From: Nitratireductor aquimarinus
Lineage (GTDB): Bacteria > Pseudomonadota > Alphaproteobacteria > Rhizobiales > Rhizobiaceae
NCBI RefSeq assembly: GCF_046773475.1
Contig: NZ_CP177239.1
Coordinates: forward strand, 2,976,001-3,040,000
Direction of reading: 5' to 3'
Length of the DNA stretch: 64,000 nucleotides
A model generated the notes under the pieces. That model saw nothing but the letters and a program-made list of their open reading frames with translations, had not been told where the DNA came from and ran no database searches. A program made the translations under genes and the position numbers. Below are positions 8,992-16,296 of the stretch, in pieces. Each line of letters opens with the position of its first letter. Position 1 is the stretch's first letter.

Positions 8992-9054
8992 GCATCGGAC
9001 CGAAAAAGCATCGGACCGAAAAGTGGGAACCGGTTTTCGGGCAAATCCGATGCT
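8990..9054. repeat. Palindromic repeat (family B) overlapping the amtB stop
   Basis: GCATCGGACCGAAAAG appears at 8992 in truncated form and again at 9008 as a full element that closes with TCCGATGC at 9046-9053. The first copy contributes bases of the amtB stop codon. Related elements occur at 55007-55062 (at the ctpA stop) and, decayed, at 27234-27264. Confidence 0.8.
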
Positions 9055-9122
9055 CCCACAATGATTTAAGTCATCGCATGCCTTGCCTGACAATCGGCCT
9101 TCGGGCCGGTTGCCTTCCTGAT

Positions 9123-9149
9123 GGGCCCGGTTCCCCGGGCCCTTTTTTG
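9123..9149 (+). terminator. Rho-independent terminator of the glnK-amtB operon
   Basis: Perfect stem GGGCCCGG / CCGGGCCC with loop TTCC and a six-T run, about 130 bp downstream of amtB. Confidence 0.88.
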
Positions 9150-9181
9150 TCGGGCGGCGAGAAATCATCGCCCACCCCTCC

Positions 9182-9204
9182 ATGGTTAATGCCGCCTTAA
9201 CCAT
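9182..9204. promoter_or_regulatory. CtrA-type binding site upstream of ftsK
   Basis: The sequence contains TTAA-N7-TTAACC, the full alphaproteobacterial CtrA consensus, embedded in an 8-bp inverted repeat ATGGTTAA / TTAACCAT. It ends 77 bp before the ftsK start, where cell-cycle control would be expected. Binding by CtrA is inferred from the motif only. Confidence 0.7.
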
Positions 9205-9281
9205 CGGGCCGCTAGGGTCGGCCTTGAGTCATTACGGCGCGGTTCGCGTCGGAAACCAAGCGCGAGCGGAGAATTGTGCGC

Positions 9282-11882
9282 ATGAGTTCCGGGTCTTCGG
9301 CATTCCTGGCCATGAGTGAAAACAGCTACGGTCTGCAGGCATTTTTGCGTCGTCAGGCGGCGCGAATCGGTGGTTTGGCGCTTCTGGCGTTTGTGGCCTT
9401 CGCGGTGGCCGCGCTGGCCACGTGGAATGTCGCAGACCCCAGTTTCAGCCACGCCACGGCAAATCCGGTCACCAACGCCATGGGTTATCCCGGCGCGGTG
9501 TTCTCCGATCTCGCCATGCAGTTCTACGGCCTGGCCGCGCTGGTCGGTCTGGTTCCGGCCGTCTGCTGGGGCGCGCTGCTCCTGCTTGGCCGTGAAATCG
9601 ACCGCGGCCTGAAGCGCGCCGGCGCATGGTTCCTGGGCGCGGTTCTGGCTGCCGGCATTGTCGGCGCTTTCGCGCCGCCCGCCACCTGGCCGCTGCCCAC
9701 CGGGCTTGGCGGCGTTCTCGGCGATGCGATCCTGTCCCTTCCGGCCAAGTTCACCGGTGCTTATCCGCGCGGCATTTTCGGCTTTGTCATCGCCGCCGTT
9801 CTGGCGCTGCCTTCTGGCTGGTTGCTTGCCTTTGGCGCCGGCATTCTCTCGCGTCCCGACGCCGAAACCTTCGACGACGAGATGGAAGACGAAGCGCCCT
9901 TCGACACGCTTGATGAAGATGAAGAAAGCGGCGGTTCGGTCATTCTTGGCTACATGGCCCATTGGTGGCTGTCGTTCTGCGCCTTCTTCCGCCGCAACCT
10001 TGTGCGCGGCGAGCGGAGCGAGCGGCGTCGCACGCGTGCCGTCGAGCCGATCGAGGACGATGTTCCCTTCGATGATTTCAATGACGATTTCGGCGACGAT
10101 TTCGGAGATGAAGCGCGCGTCGAGCCGGACTTCAATGATGCGCCCGTGGCCGCTCCCCGCGTCCATGTGGAGCCAGAATTCGATGAGCCCGCTCCGCGCC
10201 GTGTCGTGGAGCAGCCCGCCGCGCCGAGACGCGTTGTCTCTCAGGCGGCTCCTGCTGCCGCGCCGGCTGCGCCGCAGCGCGTGGAAAACCCGGCTCCCCG
10301 GCCTGCCGAGGGCGCGCGGGTGCGCCGCGAGGCCCAGCCTTCCTTCCTCGATAGCGGCACGTTCGAGCTGCCGGAGCTGCACCTTCTGGCCGAGCCCAAG
10401 ACGTCGACCAAGGATCCGTCGCTTTCCCGCGACGCGCTTGAGCAGAATGCCCGTCTTCTCGAAGGCGTTCTGGAAGATTTCGGCGTCAAGGGCGAGATCA
10501 TTCACGTGCGGCCCGGCCCGGTCGTCACGCTCTACGAGCTGGAGCCGGCCCCCGGCATCAAGTCGTCGCGCGTCATTGGCCTGGCAGACGACATCGCCCG
10601 CTCCATGAGCGCCATAGCGGCCCGCGTGGCCGTTGTTCCCGGCCGCAACGCCATCGGCATCGAGCTGCCCAATTCGACGCGCGAAACCGTGTTCCTGCGC
10701 GAGCTTCTGGCCAGCCGCGATTTCGAATCGAGCAAGGCCAAGCTGGCGCTCACGCTGGGCAAGACCATCAATGGCGAATCGGTCATCGCCGATCTCGCCA
10801 AGATGCCCCACCTCCTCGTTGCCGGCACCACCGGTTCGGGTAAGTCGGTGGCCATCAACACCATGATCCTGTCGCTGCTCTACCGCATGACGCCCGAGCA
10901 GTGCCGCCTGATCATGATCGATCCGAAAATGCTCGAACTGTCGATCTATGACGGCATTCCGCATCTTCTCACCCCGGTCGTGACCGATCCGAAAAAGGCC
11001 GTGGTCGCGCTGAAGTGGACCGTGCGGGAGATGGAAGACCGCTACCGCAAGATGTCCAAGGTCGGTGTGCGCAACATCGACGGCTTCAACCAGCGCGTCG
11101 TCGCCGCTAAGAAGAAGGGCGAGACGATCAAACGCACGGTGCAGACCGGCTTCGACCGCGAGACCGGCGAGGCGATCTACGAGAGCGAGGAACTGGATCT
11201 CGAGCCGATGCCGTTCATCGTCGTCATCATCGACGAGATGGCCGACCTGATGATGGTCGCCGGCAAGGACATCGAGGGCGCGGTGCAGCGTCTGGCGCAG
11301 ATGGCGCGCGCCGCCGGCATCCACGTGATCATGGCCACGCAGCGTCCGTCGGTCGACGTCATCACCGGCACGATCAAGGCCAACTTCCCGACCCGTATCT
11401 CCTTCCAGGTGACGTCGAAGATCGACAGCCGCACCATTCTGGGCGAGCAGGGCGCCGAGCAGCTTCTGGGCATGGGCGACATGCTCTATATGGCCGGTGG
11501 CGGCCGTATACAGCGTGTCCACGGTCCCTTCGTGTCCGATGGCGAGGTGGAGAGCATCGTCGCGCATCTCAAGACGCAGGGCATTCCCGATTATCTCGAC
11601 GCCGTGACCGAGGATGAAGACGAGGATGATGGCGGTTCCGGCGGCTCAGGCTCCGGTGGCGGCGGCAATCTCGGCAATTCCGAAGACCCTTACGATCAGG
11701 CCGTGGCCGTGGTGCTGCGCGATGGCAAGGCGTCCACCAGCTACATCCAGCGTCGTCTGGGCATTGGCTACAACCGCGCCGCCTCGATCATCGAGCGCAT
11801 GGAGGAAGAGGGCGTCGTCGGCCCGGCAAATCACGCCGGCAAGCGCGAAATCCTCGTGCCCACCGAGCAGGACGAGGTCTGA
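9282..11882 (+). CDS. ftsK: DNA translocase FtsK
   Basis: Septal DNA pump that coordinates division with chromosome-dimer resolution and segregation; 866 residues. The N-terminal ~200 residues hold four hydrophobic helices. A low-complexity acidic and Pro/Ala-rich linker follows (about 200-370). The motor domain has Walker A AGTTGSGKS at about 513 and Walker B VVIIDEMADL at about 646. The winged-helix gamma domain (SYIQRRLGIGYNRAA) lies near 820, after a Gly/Ser-rich joint, and reads KOPS/FRS sequences. ATG 9282 follows GGAGAA by eight bases; a GTG two codons earlier is an alternative. A CtrA-type box lies in the promoter. Confidence 0.96.
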   Translation: MSSGSSAFLAMSENSYGLQAFLRRQAARIGGLALLAFVAFAVAALATWNVADPSFSHATANPVTNAMGYPGAVFSDLAMQFYGLAALVGLVPAVCWGALLLLGREIDRGLKRAGAWFLGAVLAAGIVGAFAPPATWPLPTGLGGVLGDAILSLPAKFTGAYPRGIFGFVIAAVLALPSGWLLAFGAGILSRPDAETFDDEMEDEAPFDTLDEDEESGGSVILGYMAHWWLSFCAFFRRNLVRGERSERRRTRAVEPIEDDVPFDDFNDDFGDDFGDEARVEPDFNDAPVAAPRVHVEPEFDEPAPRRVVEQPAAPRRVVSQAAPAAAPAAPQRVENPAPRPAEGARVRREAQPSFLDSGTFELPELHLLAEPKTSTKDPSLSRDALEQNARLLEGVLEDFGVKGEIIHVRPGPVVTLYELEPAPGIKSSRVIGLADDIARSMSAIAARVAVVPGRNAIGIELPNSTRETVFLRELLASRDFESSKAKLALTLGKTINGESVIADLAKMPHLLVAGTTGSGKSVAINTMILSLLYRMTPEQCRLIMIDPKMLELSIYDGIPHLLTPVVTDPKKAVVALKWTVREMEDRYRKMSKVGVRNIDGFNQRVVAAKKKGETIKRTVQTGFDRETGEAIYESEELDLEPMPFIVVIIDEMADLMMVAGKDIEGAVQRLAQMARAAGIHVIMATQRPSVDVITGTIKANFPTRISFQVTSKIDSRTILGEQGAEQLLGMGDMLYMAGGGRIQRVHGPFVSDGEVESIVAHLKTQGIPDYLDAVTEDEDEDDGGSGGSGSGGGGNLGNSEDPYDQAVAVVLRDGKASTSYIQRRLGIGYNRAASIIERMEEEGVVGPANHAGKREILVPTEQDEV

Positions 11883-11990
11883 CACCGGCCCGCAACGCTG
11901 GAACCCGGGGCCCGTCAGGTCGTTATCGGGCAGCCAAAATTCGGCCCTACTGGTTGGTTACCGGTGGGGCAAATGTGGAGATCGAACACG

Positions 11991-12626
11991 ATGATTTTTC
12001 GGGCAACCGACTTTCTGGCGCGACGCGCAGCCATTGCAGCACTGGCTCTGGCGGCATCTCTTGTCGCGCCGATGGTGGCGCAGGCCGCCCAGAGCGCCGA
12101 TCAGATTGCGGCGCATTTTTCCAGCGTCCGCACCATGATGGGCGAGTTCGTGCAGTTCGGGCCGCGTGGCGAGCAGACCGGCGGCAAGTTCTACATCGAG
12201 CGTCCGGGCAAGATCCGCTTCGACTATGAAGCCCCCTCCGGCTTCCGCGTTACCTCCGACGGCAGCTCGGTGGTGATCATGAACAAGAAGCTCAACACGG
12301 CGGATCTCTATCCGCTGTCCAAGACGCCGTTGAAGCTGCTGCTCGACGAGCGCATCGACCTGTCCGGCGACAAGGTTCAGACCGTTCGCGAGGACGATGA
12401 CCTGACGACGATCAAGATGGCCGACAAGTCGGTCTTCGGAAACTCGACCATCACCATGATGTTCGATTCCGCCTCCTACGATTTGCGCCAGTGGACCATC
12501 ACCGACGCGCAGGGCAAGGACACGACGGTCATGATCTTCAACGTCCAGCAGGGCGTGACCTTCGATCCGAGCGTGTTCGAGATCGACTATCGCCGCGTCG
12601 ACAAGATGAGCCGCAACAAGCGCTGA
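11991..12626 (+). CDS. lolA: Outer-membrane lipoprotein carrier protein LolA
   Basis: Periplasmic chaperone that carries lipoproteins from LolCDE to the outer membrane. The 211-residue product has a signal peptide (twin Arg then an Ala/Leu-rich core, cleavage near AQA-AQS at about residue 30). The mature part has the LolA pattern: FVQFGPRGEQTGGKFYIERPG..RFDYE and the C-terminal QGVTFDPSVFEIDY. The ATG at 11991 has GGAG ten bases upstream; a longer frame to 11964 is less likely. ftsK-lolA-xthA in one direction is common in this order, and a terminator follows lolA. Confidence 0.9.
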   Translation: MIFRATDFLARRAAIAALALAASLVAPMVAQAAQSADQIAAHFSSVRTMMGEFVQFGPRGEQTGGKFYIERPGKIRFDYEAPSGFRVTSDGSSVVIMNKKLNTADLYPLSKTPLKLLLDERIDLSGDKVQTVREDDDLTTIKMADKSVFGNSTITMMFDSASYDLRQWTITDAQGKDTTVMIFNVQQGVTFDPSVFEIDYRRVDKMSRNKR

Positions 12627-12653
12627 CCGGGCGTTTCTGCGCGTTTTATGAGG

Positions 12654-12688
12654 GGCCGGGCTGTGGACAGCCCGGCCTTTTCCTTTTC
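12654..12688 (+). terminator. Rho-independent terminator after lolA
   Basis: Stem GGCCGGGCTG / CAGCCCGGCC (10 pairs), loop TGGA, followed by TTTTCCTTTT. Confidence 0.87.
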
Positions 12689-12769
12689 GGCAGAATGCCG
12701 CGCTTGTCTTCGCGGCGGCTTCCGGGCAATTTTACGCTTCTCGCAAGCGATCAATCCCGGACCCGTTTC

Positions 12770-13579
12770 ATGCCCTTCTCCATCGCCACCTGGAACATCA
12801 ACTCCGTGCGGCTGCGCATGCCGCTCGTCGAGCAGTTTCTGGAGCGCTACAGTCCGGATGTCCTGTGCCTGCAGGAAACCAAATGCGCTGACGACCAGTT
12901 CCCCGCCGCCGCTTTCCGCAAGGCCGGCTATGAGCATATCGCGATCCATGGCCAGAAGGGCTATCACGGCGTCGCCACCGTTGCCCGCCGGCCGTTGAAA
13001 CTGGTCGAGAAGCGCGAATTCTGCGGCATGGGCGACACCCGCCACATCTCCGTTTCCGTCGAGGCCGCGCCCGGTCGTTCCGTGCTCCTGCACAATTTCT
13101 ACGTTCCCGCCGGCGGCGACGAACCCGACCCGGACATCAATCCGAAATTCCGCCACAAGCTCGACTTCCTCGCCGAAATGCATGCCCTGCGGGCGGAAGA
13201 GGACGGCAACTCCGGTTCGATCCTTGTCGGCGATCTGAACATCGCACCGCTGGAAACCGATGTCTGGTCGCACAAGCAGCTTCTGAAAGTGGTCAGCCAC
13301 ACCCCGGTCGAGACCGAAGGGCTGGAGCGGCTGCGCAGGGAAGGCGGCTGGGTGGACCTGATGCGCGAGAAGATCCCGCCGGAAGAGAAGATCTTCACCT
13401 GGTGGAGCTACCGCGCGAAGGACTGGGCGCTTTCCGACCGCGGCCGCAGGCTCGATCACATCTGGTCGTCGCCCAACCTCTCGCCGGCGCTCAGCCGGAT
13501 CGAGGTGCTGCGCGAGGCGCGTGGCTGGGACCGTCCGTCGGACCATGTGCCGGTGATTGCCGGCTTCGATTTCGGCTGA
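12770..13579 (+). CDS. xthA: Exodeoxyribonuclease III (AP endonuclease)
   Basis: Base-excision-repair enzyme with AP-endonuclease and 3'-5' exonuclease activity, 269 residues (normal). Exonuclease-endonuclease-phosphatase fold motifs are visible: TWNINSVRLR at the N-terminus, the metal-binding Glu in LCLQETK, GDLNIAPLETDVW, and the C-terminal SDHVPVI with catalytic Asp-His. The ATG at 12770 begins the conserved MPFSIATWN; the frame stays open upstream across the lolA terminator but that part is not conserved-looking. The ribosome site is weak. Convergent with the cyclic-nucleotide-binding gene. Confidence 0.94.
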   Translation: MPFSIATWNINSVRLRMPLVEQFLERYSPDVLCLQETKCADDQFPAAAFRKAGYEHIAIHGQKGYHGVATVARRPLKLVEKREFCGMGDTRHISVSVEAAPGRSVLLHNFYVPAGGDEPDPDINPKFRHKLDFLAEMHALRAEEDGNSGSILVGDLNIAPLETDVWSHKQLLKVVSHTPVETEGLERLRREGGWVDLMREKIPPEEKIFTWWSYRAKDWALSDRGRRLDHIWSSPNLSPALSRIEVLREARGWDRPSDHVPVIAGFDFG

Positions 13580-13583
13580 TTTC

Positions 13584-13658
13584 TTTTTTCGGAATTTTTC
13601 CGGCTTTTTCCTGAAACGGCGTAAAACGAGCCCGTTTCAGAGCAAATTCCGGAAAAAA
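13584..13658. terminator. Nested hairpin between convergent genes (probable bidirectional terminator)
   Basis: Outer arms TTTTTTC-GGAATTT (13584-13597) and AAATTCCGGAAAAAA (13644-13658) pair with one bulge. Inside them CTGAAACGG / CCGTTTCAG (13611-13640) forms a second stem. The T/A tracts on the outside would serve either strand. It separates xthA from the convergent cyclic-nucleotide-binding gene. Confidence 0.55.
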
Positions 13659-13674
13659 CTCCAAACCGTGCGAA

Positions 13675-14130
13675 TCACCGGATAAGGCGCGACGCCGCCT
13701 CTTCCATGCGCGCGATCATCGCCTGCAGATTTTTCGAAATCCGCTGGTGCAGGCGCATGGCCGTTTCGGGAAATTCTTCGAGAATGCGGTGAAAGGTCGA
13801 GCGGCTGACGCGGATCAGCCGTGTTTCGCTTTCGGTCATCGCGCTGGTCATGCGCCGGCCTTCCGCGATCAGCGCGAATTCGCCCATGATCTGGCCCGGC
13901 CCAAGCGTTTCGATGATCTGCCGCCTGTCGTCATGTTCGGTGAAAAGGACGACTTTTCCCGAGGCGACAATGAAGGCGCAGTCGGCAAAAGCGCCTTCCC
14001 CATAGATATCCCGTCCGGCGGAAAGCGTCATGCTTTCGGCGCCGAAGGCCATGAGGCGCAACTGCTCCCGCGTGAACCCTTCGAAAAGACTCACACCGGA
14101 CAGAATGCGAATGTCATCGTCCAGCGCCAT
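13675..14130 (-). CDS. Stand-alone cyclic-nucleotide-binding domain protein (Crp/PKA-R type, no DNA-binding domain)
   Basis: The 151-residue product consists of one cNMP-binding domain: FEGFTREQLRLMAF, then the phosphate-binding cassette region GQIMGEFALIAEGRRMTSAM with GEFAL and the following Arg, then a C-terminal helix. The Crp winged helix is absent, so it cannot regulate DNA alone. It lies 53 bp downstream of the CenR/OtpR-like regulator on the same strand. In Brucella the equivalent pair is OtpR and a protein annotated as a cAMP-dependent protein kinase regulatory subunit. A role in modulating that two-component pathway is inferred. The ribosome site is weak. Confidence 0.82.
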   Translation of the reverse strand: MALDDDIRILSGVSLFEGFTREQLRLMAFGAESMTLSAGRDIYGEGAFADCAFIVASGKVVLFTEHDDRRQIIETLGPGQIMGEFALIAEGRRMTSAMTESETRLIRVSRSTFHRILEEFPETAMRLHQRISKNLQAMIARMEEAASRLIR

Positions 14131-14183
14131 TTACGTCGTCCCCGACCCGTTCCCGACGATCTGTAAACGCCTTACGCGCTGAC

Positions 14184-14867
14184 TCACGGAACGAGCTTAT
14201 AACCACCGCTTTCTGTCACAAGAATTTCAGCTTTGGAAGGATCACGCTCGATCTTTTGCCGAAGGCGATAAACATGTGTCTCAAGCGTGTGCGTCGTCAC
14301 GCCCGAATTGTAGCCCCATACCTCTTCCAGGAGCACGTCGCGGGTCACCACTTTCTGCTCGGCGCGGTAGAGATATTTGATGATCGCGGCTTCCTTCTCC
14401 GTCAGGCGGATCTTGCCGCCGCGCTCGTCCAGGAGAAGTTTCTGCGATGGCTTGAACGTGTAGGGGCCAACCGCGAAGGTCGCGTCCTCGCTCTGCTCGT
14501 GCTGGCGAAGCTGTGCGCGGATGCGGGCCAGAAGCACCGCGAAGCGGAACGGCTTGGTCACATAGTCGTTGGCGCCGGCCTCGAGCCCGAGAATGGTGTC
14601 CGAATCGGTGTCCTGCGCCGTGAGCATGATGATCGGCGCCCGGTAACCGCCCTTGCGCAGAAGCTTGACGGCCTCGCGGCCATCCATGTCGGGCAGGCCG
14701 ACATCCATGATGAGCAGATCGACAATTGCGCTGCGCGCAGCCTGTATGCCCTTCGTTGCCGTTTCTTCCTGAAGAATGTCGAACTCTTCATAGAGCGACA
14801 ATTGCTCGACGAGAGTCGTCCTCAGGTCTTCATCATCATCAACGATTAGGATGGTGCGTGACGTCAT
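14184..14867 (-). CDS. cenR: OmpR-family response regulator, CenR/OtpR type
   Basis: Two-component transcription factor, 227 residues: receiver domain (acidic pocket VDDDEDL, phospho-acceptor Asp55 in LLIMDVGLPDMDG, switch Lys in YVTKPF) joined to an OmpR winged helix (LTEKEAAIIKYLY, VWGYNSGVTTHTLETHVYRLRQKIE). The sequence closely resembles Caulobacter CenR and Brucella OtpR, which control cell-envelope integrity and morphology. The start at 14867 is the first Met before TILIVDDDED; the longer open frame overlaps the divergent gene. No sensor kinase adjoins it, as usual for CenR. It is followed by a cNMP-binding gene, probably in one transcript. Confidence 0.88.
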   Translation of the reverse strand: MTSRTILIVDDDEDLRTTLVEQLSLYEEFDILQEETATKGIQAARSAIVDLLIMDVGLPDMDGREAVKLLRKGGYRAPIIMLTAQDTDSDTILGLEAGANDYVTKPFRFAVLLARIRAQLRQHEQSEDATFAVGPYTFKPSQKLLLDERGGKIRLTEKEAAIIKYLYRAEQKVVTRDVLLEEVWGYNSGVTTHTLETHVYRLRQKIERDPSKAEILVTESGGYKLVP

Positions 14868-15021
14868 AATTCGATCCACTATCCAGGAAAACGTTTGCTG
14901 GTTCAAATGGAATTGCAGTGTTGACCATTCCAGCTTTATGCGGAACGTGACAGTGCGAAAAGACCATGGCGAACATTTGTTCCACAGGGCAACATATTCG
15001 AAGACGCGGGTTTTTCCCAGA

Positions 15022-15570
15022 ATGCAGTACAAAGCCGGCAAAAAGGTTGATCTGATCGAGGTGCGGCGCAGGCCGGGAAAACCGACCCAGGCGCTGTTGA
15101 CGGTCGGGCCGCTCGTTTTTCCCTGCGCGCTCGGGCGCGGCGGCACGACCATGCTGAAACGCGAGGGCGACGGCGCAACGCCGCTCACCCGGATGCGCCT
15201 GCTCTACGGTTATTTTCGCGGCGACCGCGCCCGCTCCGGCCCGCCCGCATCCCGCCTTGCGATGACGCGAATCGATCCGCGCGATGGCTGGTGCGATGCT
15301 TCCGGCGACCGCAATTACAACCGCCCCGTCCGGCTGCCCTATCCGGCAAGCCATGAACGGATGGAGCGTGAAGACCGGCTCTATGATGTGTGCATGGTCT
15401 CCGACTGGAACATGCGCCCGGCAATGCGCAATCGCGGCAGCGCGATCTTTTTCCACATCGCCAGGCCCGGTTTTCCGCCGACCGAAGGCTGTATCGCGGT
15501 TTCGCCGCAGGCCATGGCCCGCATTCTGCCGCTGATCGGCCCGCGCACCCGAATCAGGGTTCACCGCTAG
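15022..15570 (+). CDS. L,D-transpeptidase (YkuD-type) family protein
   Basis: The product, about 182 residues, carries the YkuD signature near its C-terminus: H in IFFHIARPG, then PPTEGCIAVSPQAM with the catalytic Cys. Such enzymes form 3-3 peptidoglycan crosslinks or attach proteins to the wall. The N-terminal part FPCALGRGGTTMLKREGDGATPLTRM matches short rhizobial YkuD proteins. No signal peptide is evident, so export is unclear. The start is uncertain: 15022 begins the conserved core, while an in-frame ATG at 14938 would add 28 residues; neither has a good ribosome site. Divergent from cenR, which suggests shared envelope control. Confidence 0.78.
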   Translation: MQYKAGKKVDLIEVRRRPGKPTQALLTVGPLVFPCALGRGGTTMLKREGDGATPLTRMRLLYGYFRGDRARSGPPASRLAMTRIDPRDGWCDASGDRNYNRPVRLPYPASHERMEREDRLYDVCMVSDWNMRPAMRNRGSAIFFHIARPGFPPTEGCIAVSPQAMARILPLIGPRTRIRVHR

Positions 15571-15589
15571 GGGCAGGACCCTGGGCCGG

Positions 15590-16171
15590 TTACCTCTCTG
15601 CGGGCTCCCGCGCCACGGCATGATATTCGGGGTTGGGATGCATATCGACGGCAGCGGCCATGCGGTTGGTCATGTTGAAGAAGCTGGCGACGGCGGCGAT
15701 GTCCCAGATATCGCGCTCGGAAAAACCGTTCTCGCGAAGCGCCTGCCGGTCCTTTTCCTCGATCTTGTCAGGGGTTTCGGTCATCTTCACCGCGAAATCG
15801 AGCATCGCCTTCTGTCGCGGATCGAGCCGGGCCGCGCGGTAGTTCATGACCATCAGTTCGCCAAGCACGGGATCACCCGAAAGCTCGCGCACCGCCGCGC
15901 CATGGGCAGTCAGGCAGTAGAAGCAGTGGTTCACGCTGGAGACGGCAACGGCGATCATTTCACGTTCGAGCTTGGAAAGCCCCGAATCGCTCAGCATCAG
16001 GTCGTTGTACATCTGGGTAAACGCCCTGAGCTTGTTCTCATCGAAGGCGTAGGCAAGCAGAACGTTGGGAACGAGGCCCAGCTTTTCGCGGCACTTTGCG
16101 AAATAGGCTTCCGTCTCTTCGCTCAAGCCTTCAAGAGGCGGAAAATGCAATGCAGTGACCGGTTGCGTCAT
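15590..16171 (-). CDS. Peroxidase-related protein of the AhpD/carboxymuconolactone decarboxylase-like family
   Basis: The 193-residue, all-helical AhpD-like protein has the redox motif NHCFYCLTAH (Cys83, Cys86, His90). The family includes alkylhydroperoxidases that reduce peroxides through the CxxC pair, and the length and the MTRM/NMTNRMAAAVDMHPN C-terminus match the 'uncharacterized peroxidase-related enzyme' subgroup. The start at 16171 begins MTQPVTALHFPPLEGL. The substrate is unknown. Divergent from the NAD-glutamate dehydrogenase gene across 125 bp. Confidence 0.8.
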   Translation of the reverse strand: MTQPVTALHFPPLEGLSEETEAYFAKCREKLGLVPNVLLAYAFDENKLRAFTQMYNDLMLSDSGLSKLEREMIAVAVSSVNHCFYCLTAHGAAVRELSGDPVLGELMVMNYRAARLDPRQKAMLDFAVKMTETPDKIEEKDRQALRENGFSERDIWDIAAVASFFNMTNRMAAAVDMHPNPEYHAVAREPAER

Positions 16172-16296
16172 TTTGCGAACACCCTTTCGATAGGAATAGA
16201 GGTGTATGGAGCCTGCATGGTGGAATGACGGGTCGTCAAACCGCTTTTGTCTGAATACGATGGGCCAGTTTGGTAAACCAACAGGGATTTTTCGGC

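Noticed and set aside
9186..11567. A ~790-codon open frame antisense to ftsK
   Set aside because: Full overlap with a well-supported gene; long antisense frames are common at this GC content.
14971..14982. GAACATTTGTTC, which fits the Bacillus-type SOS box
   Set aside because: Alphaproteobacterial LexA sites have the form GTTC-N7-GTTC; a Bacillus-type box is not expected here. It was kept only as an unassigned palindrome between cenR and the L,D-transpeptidase gene.
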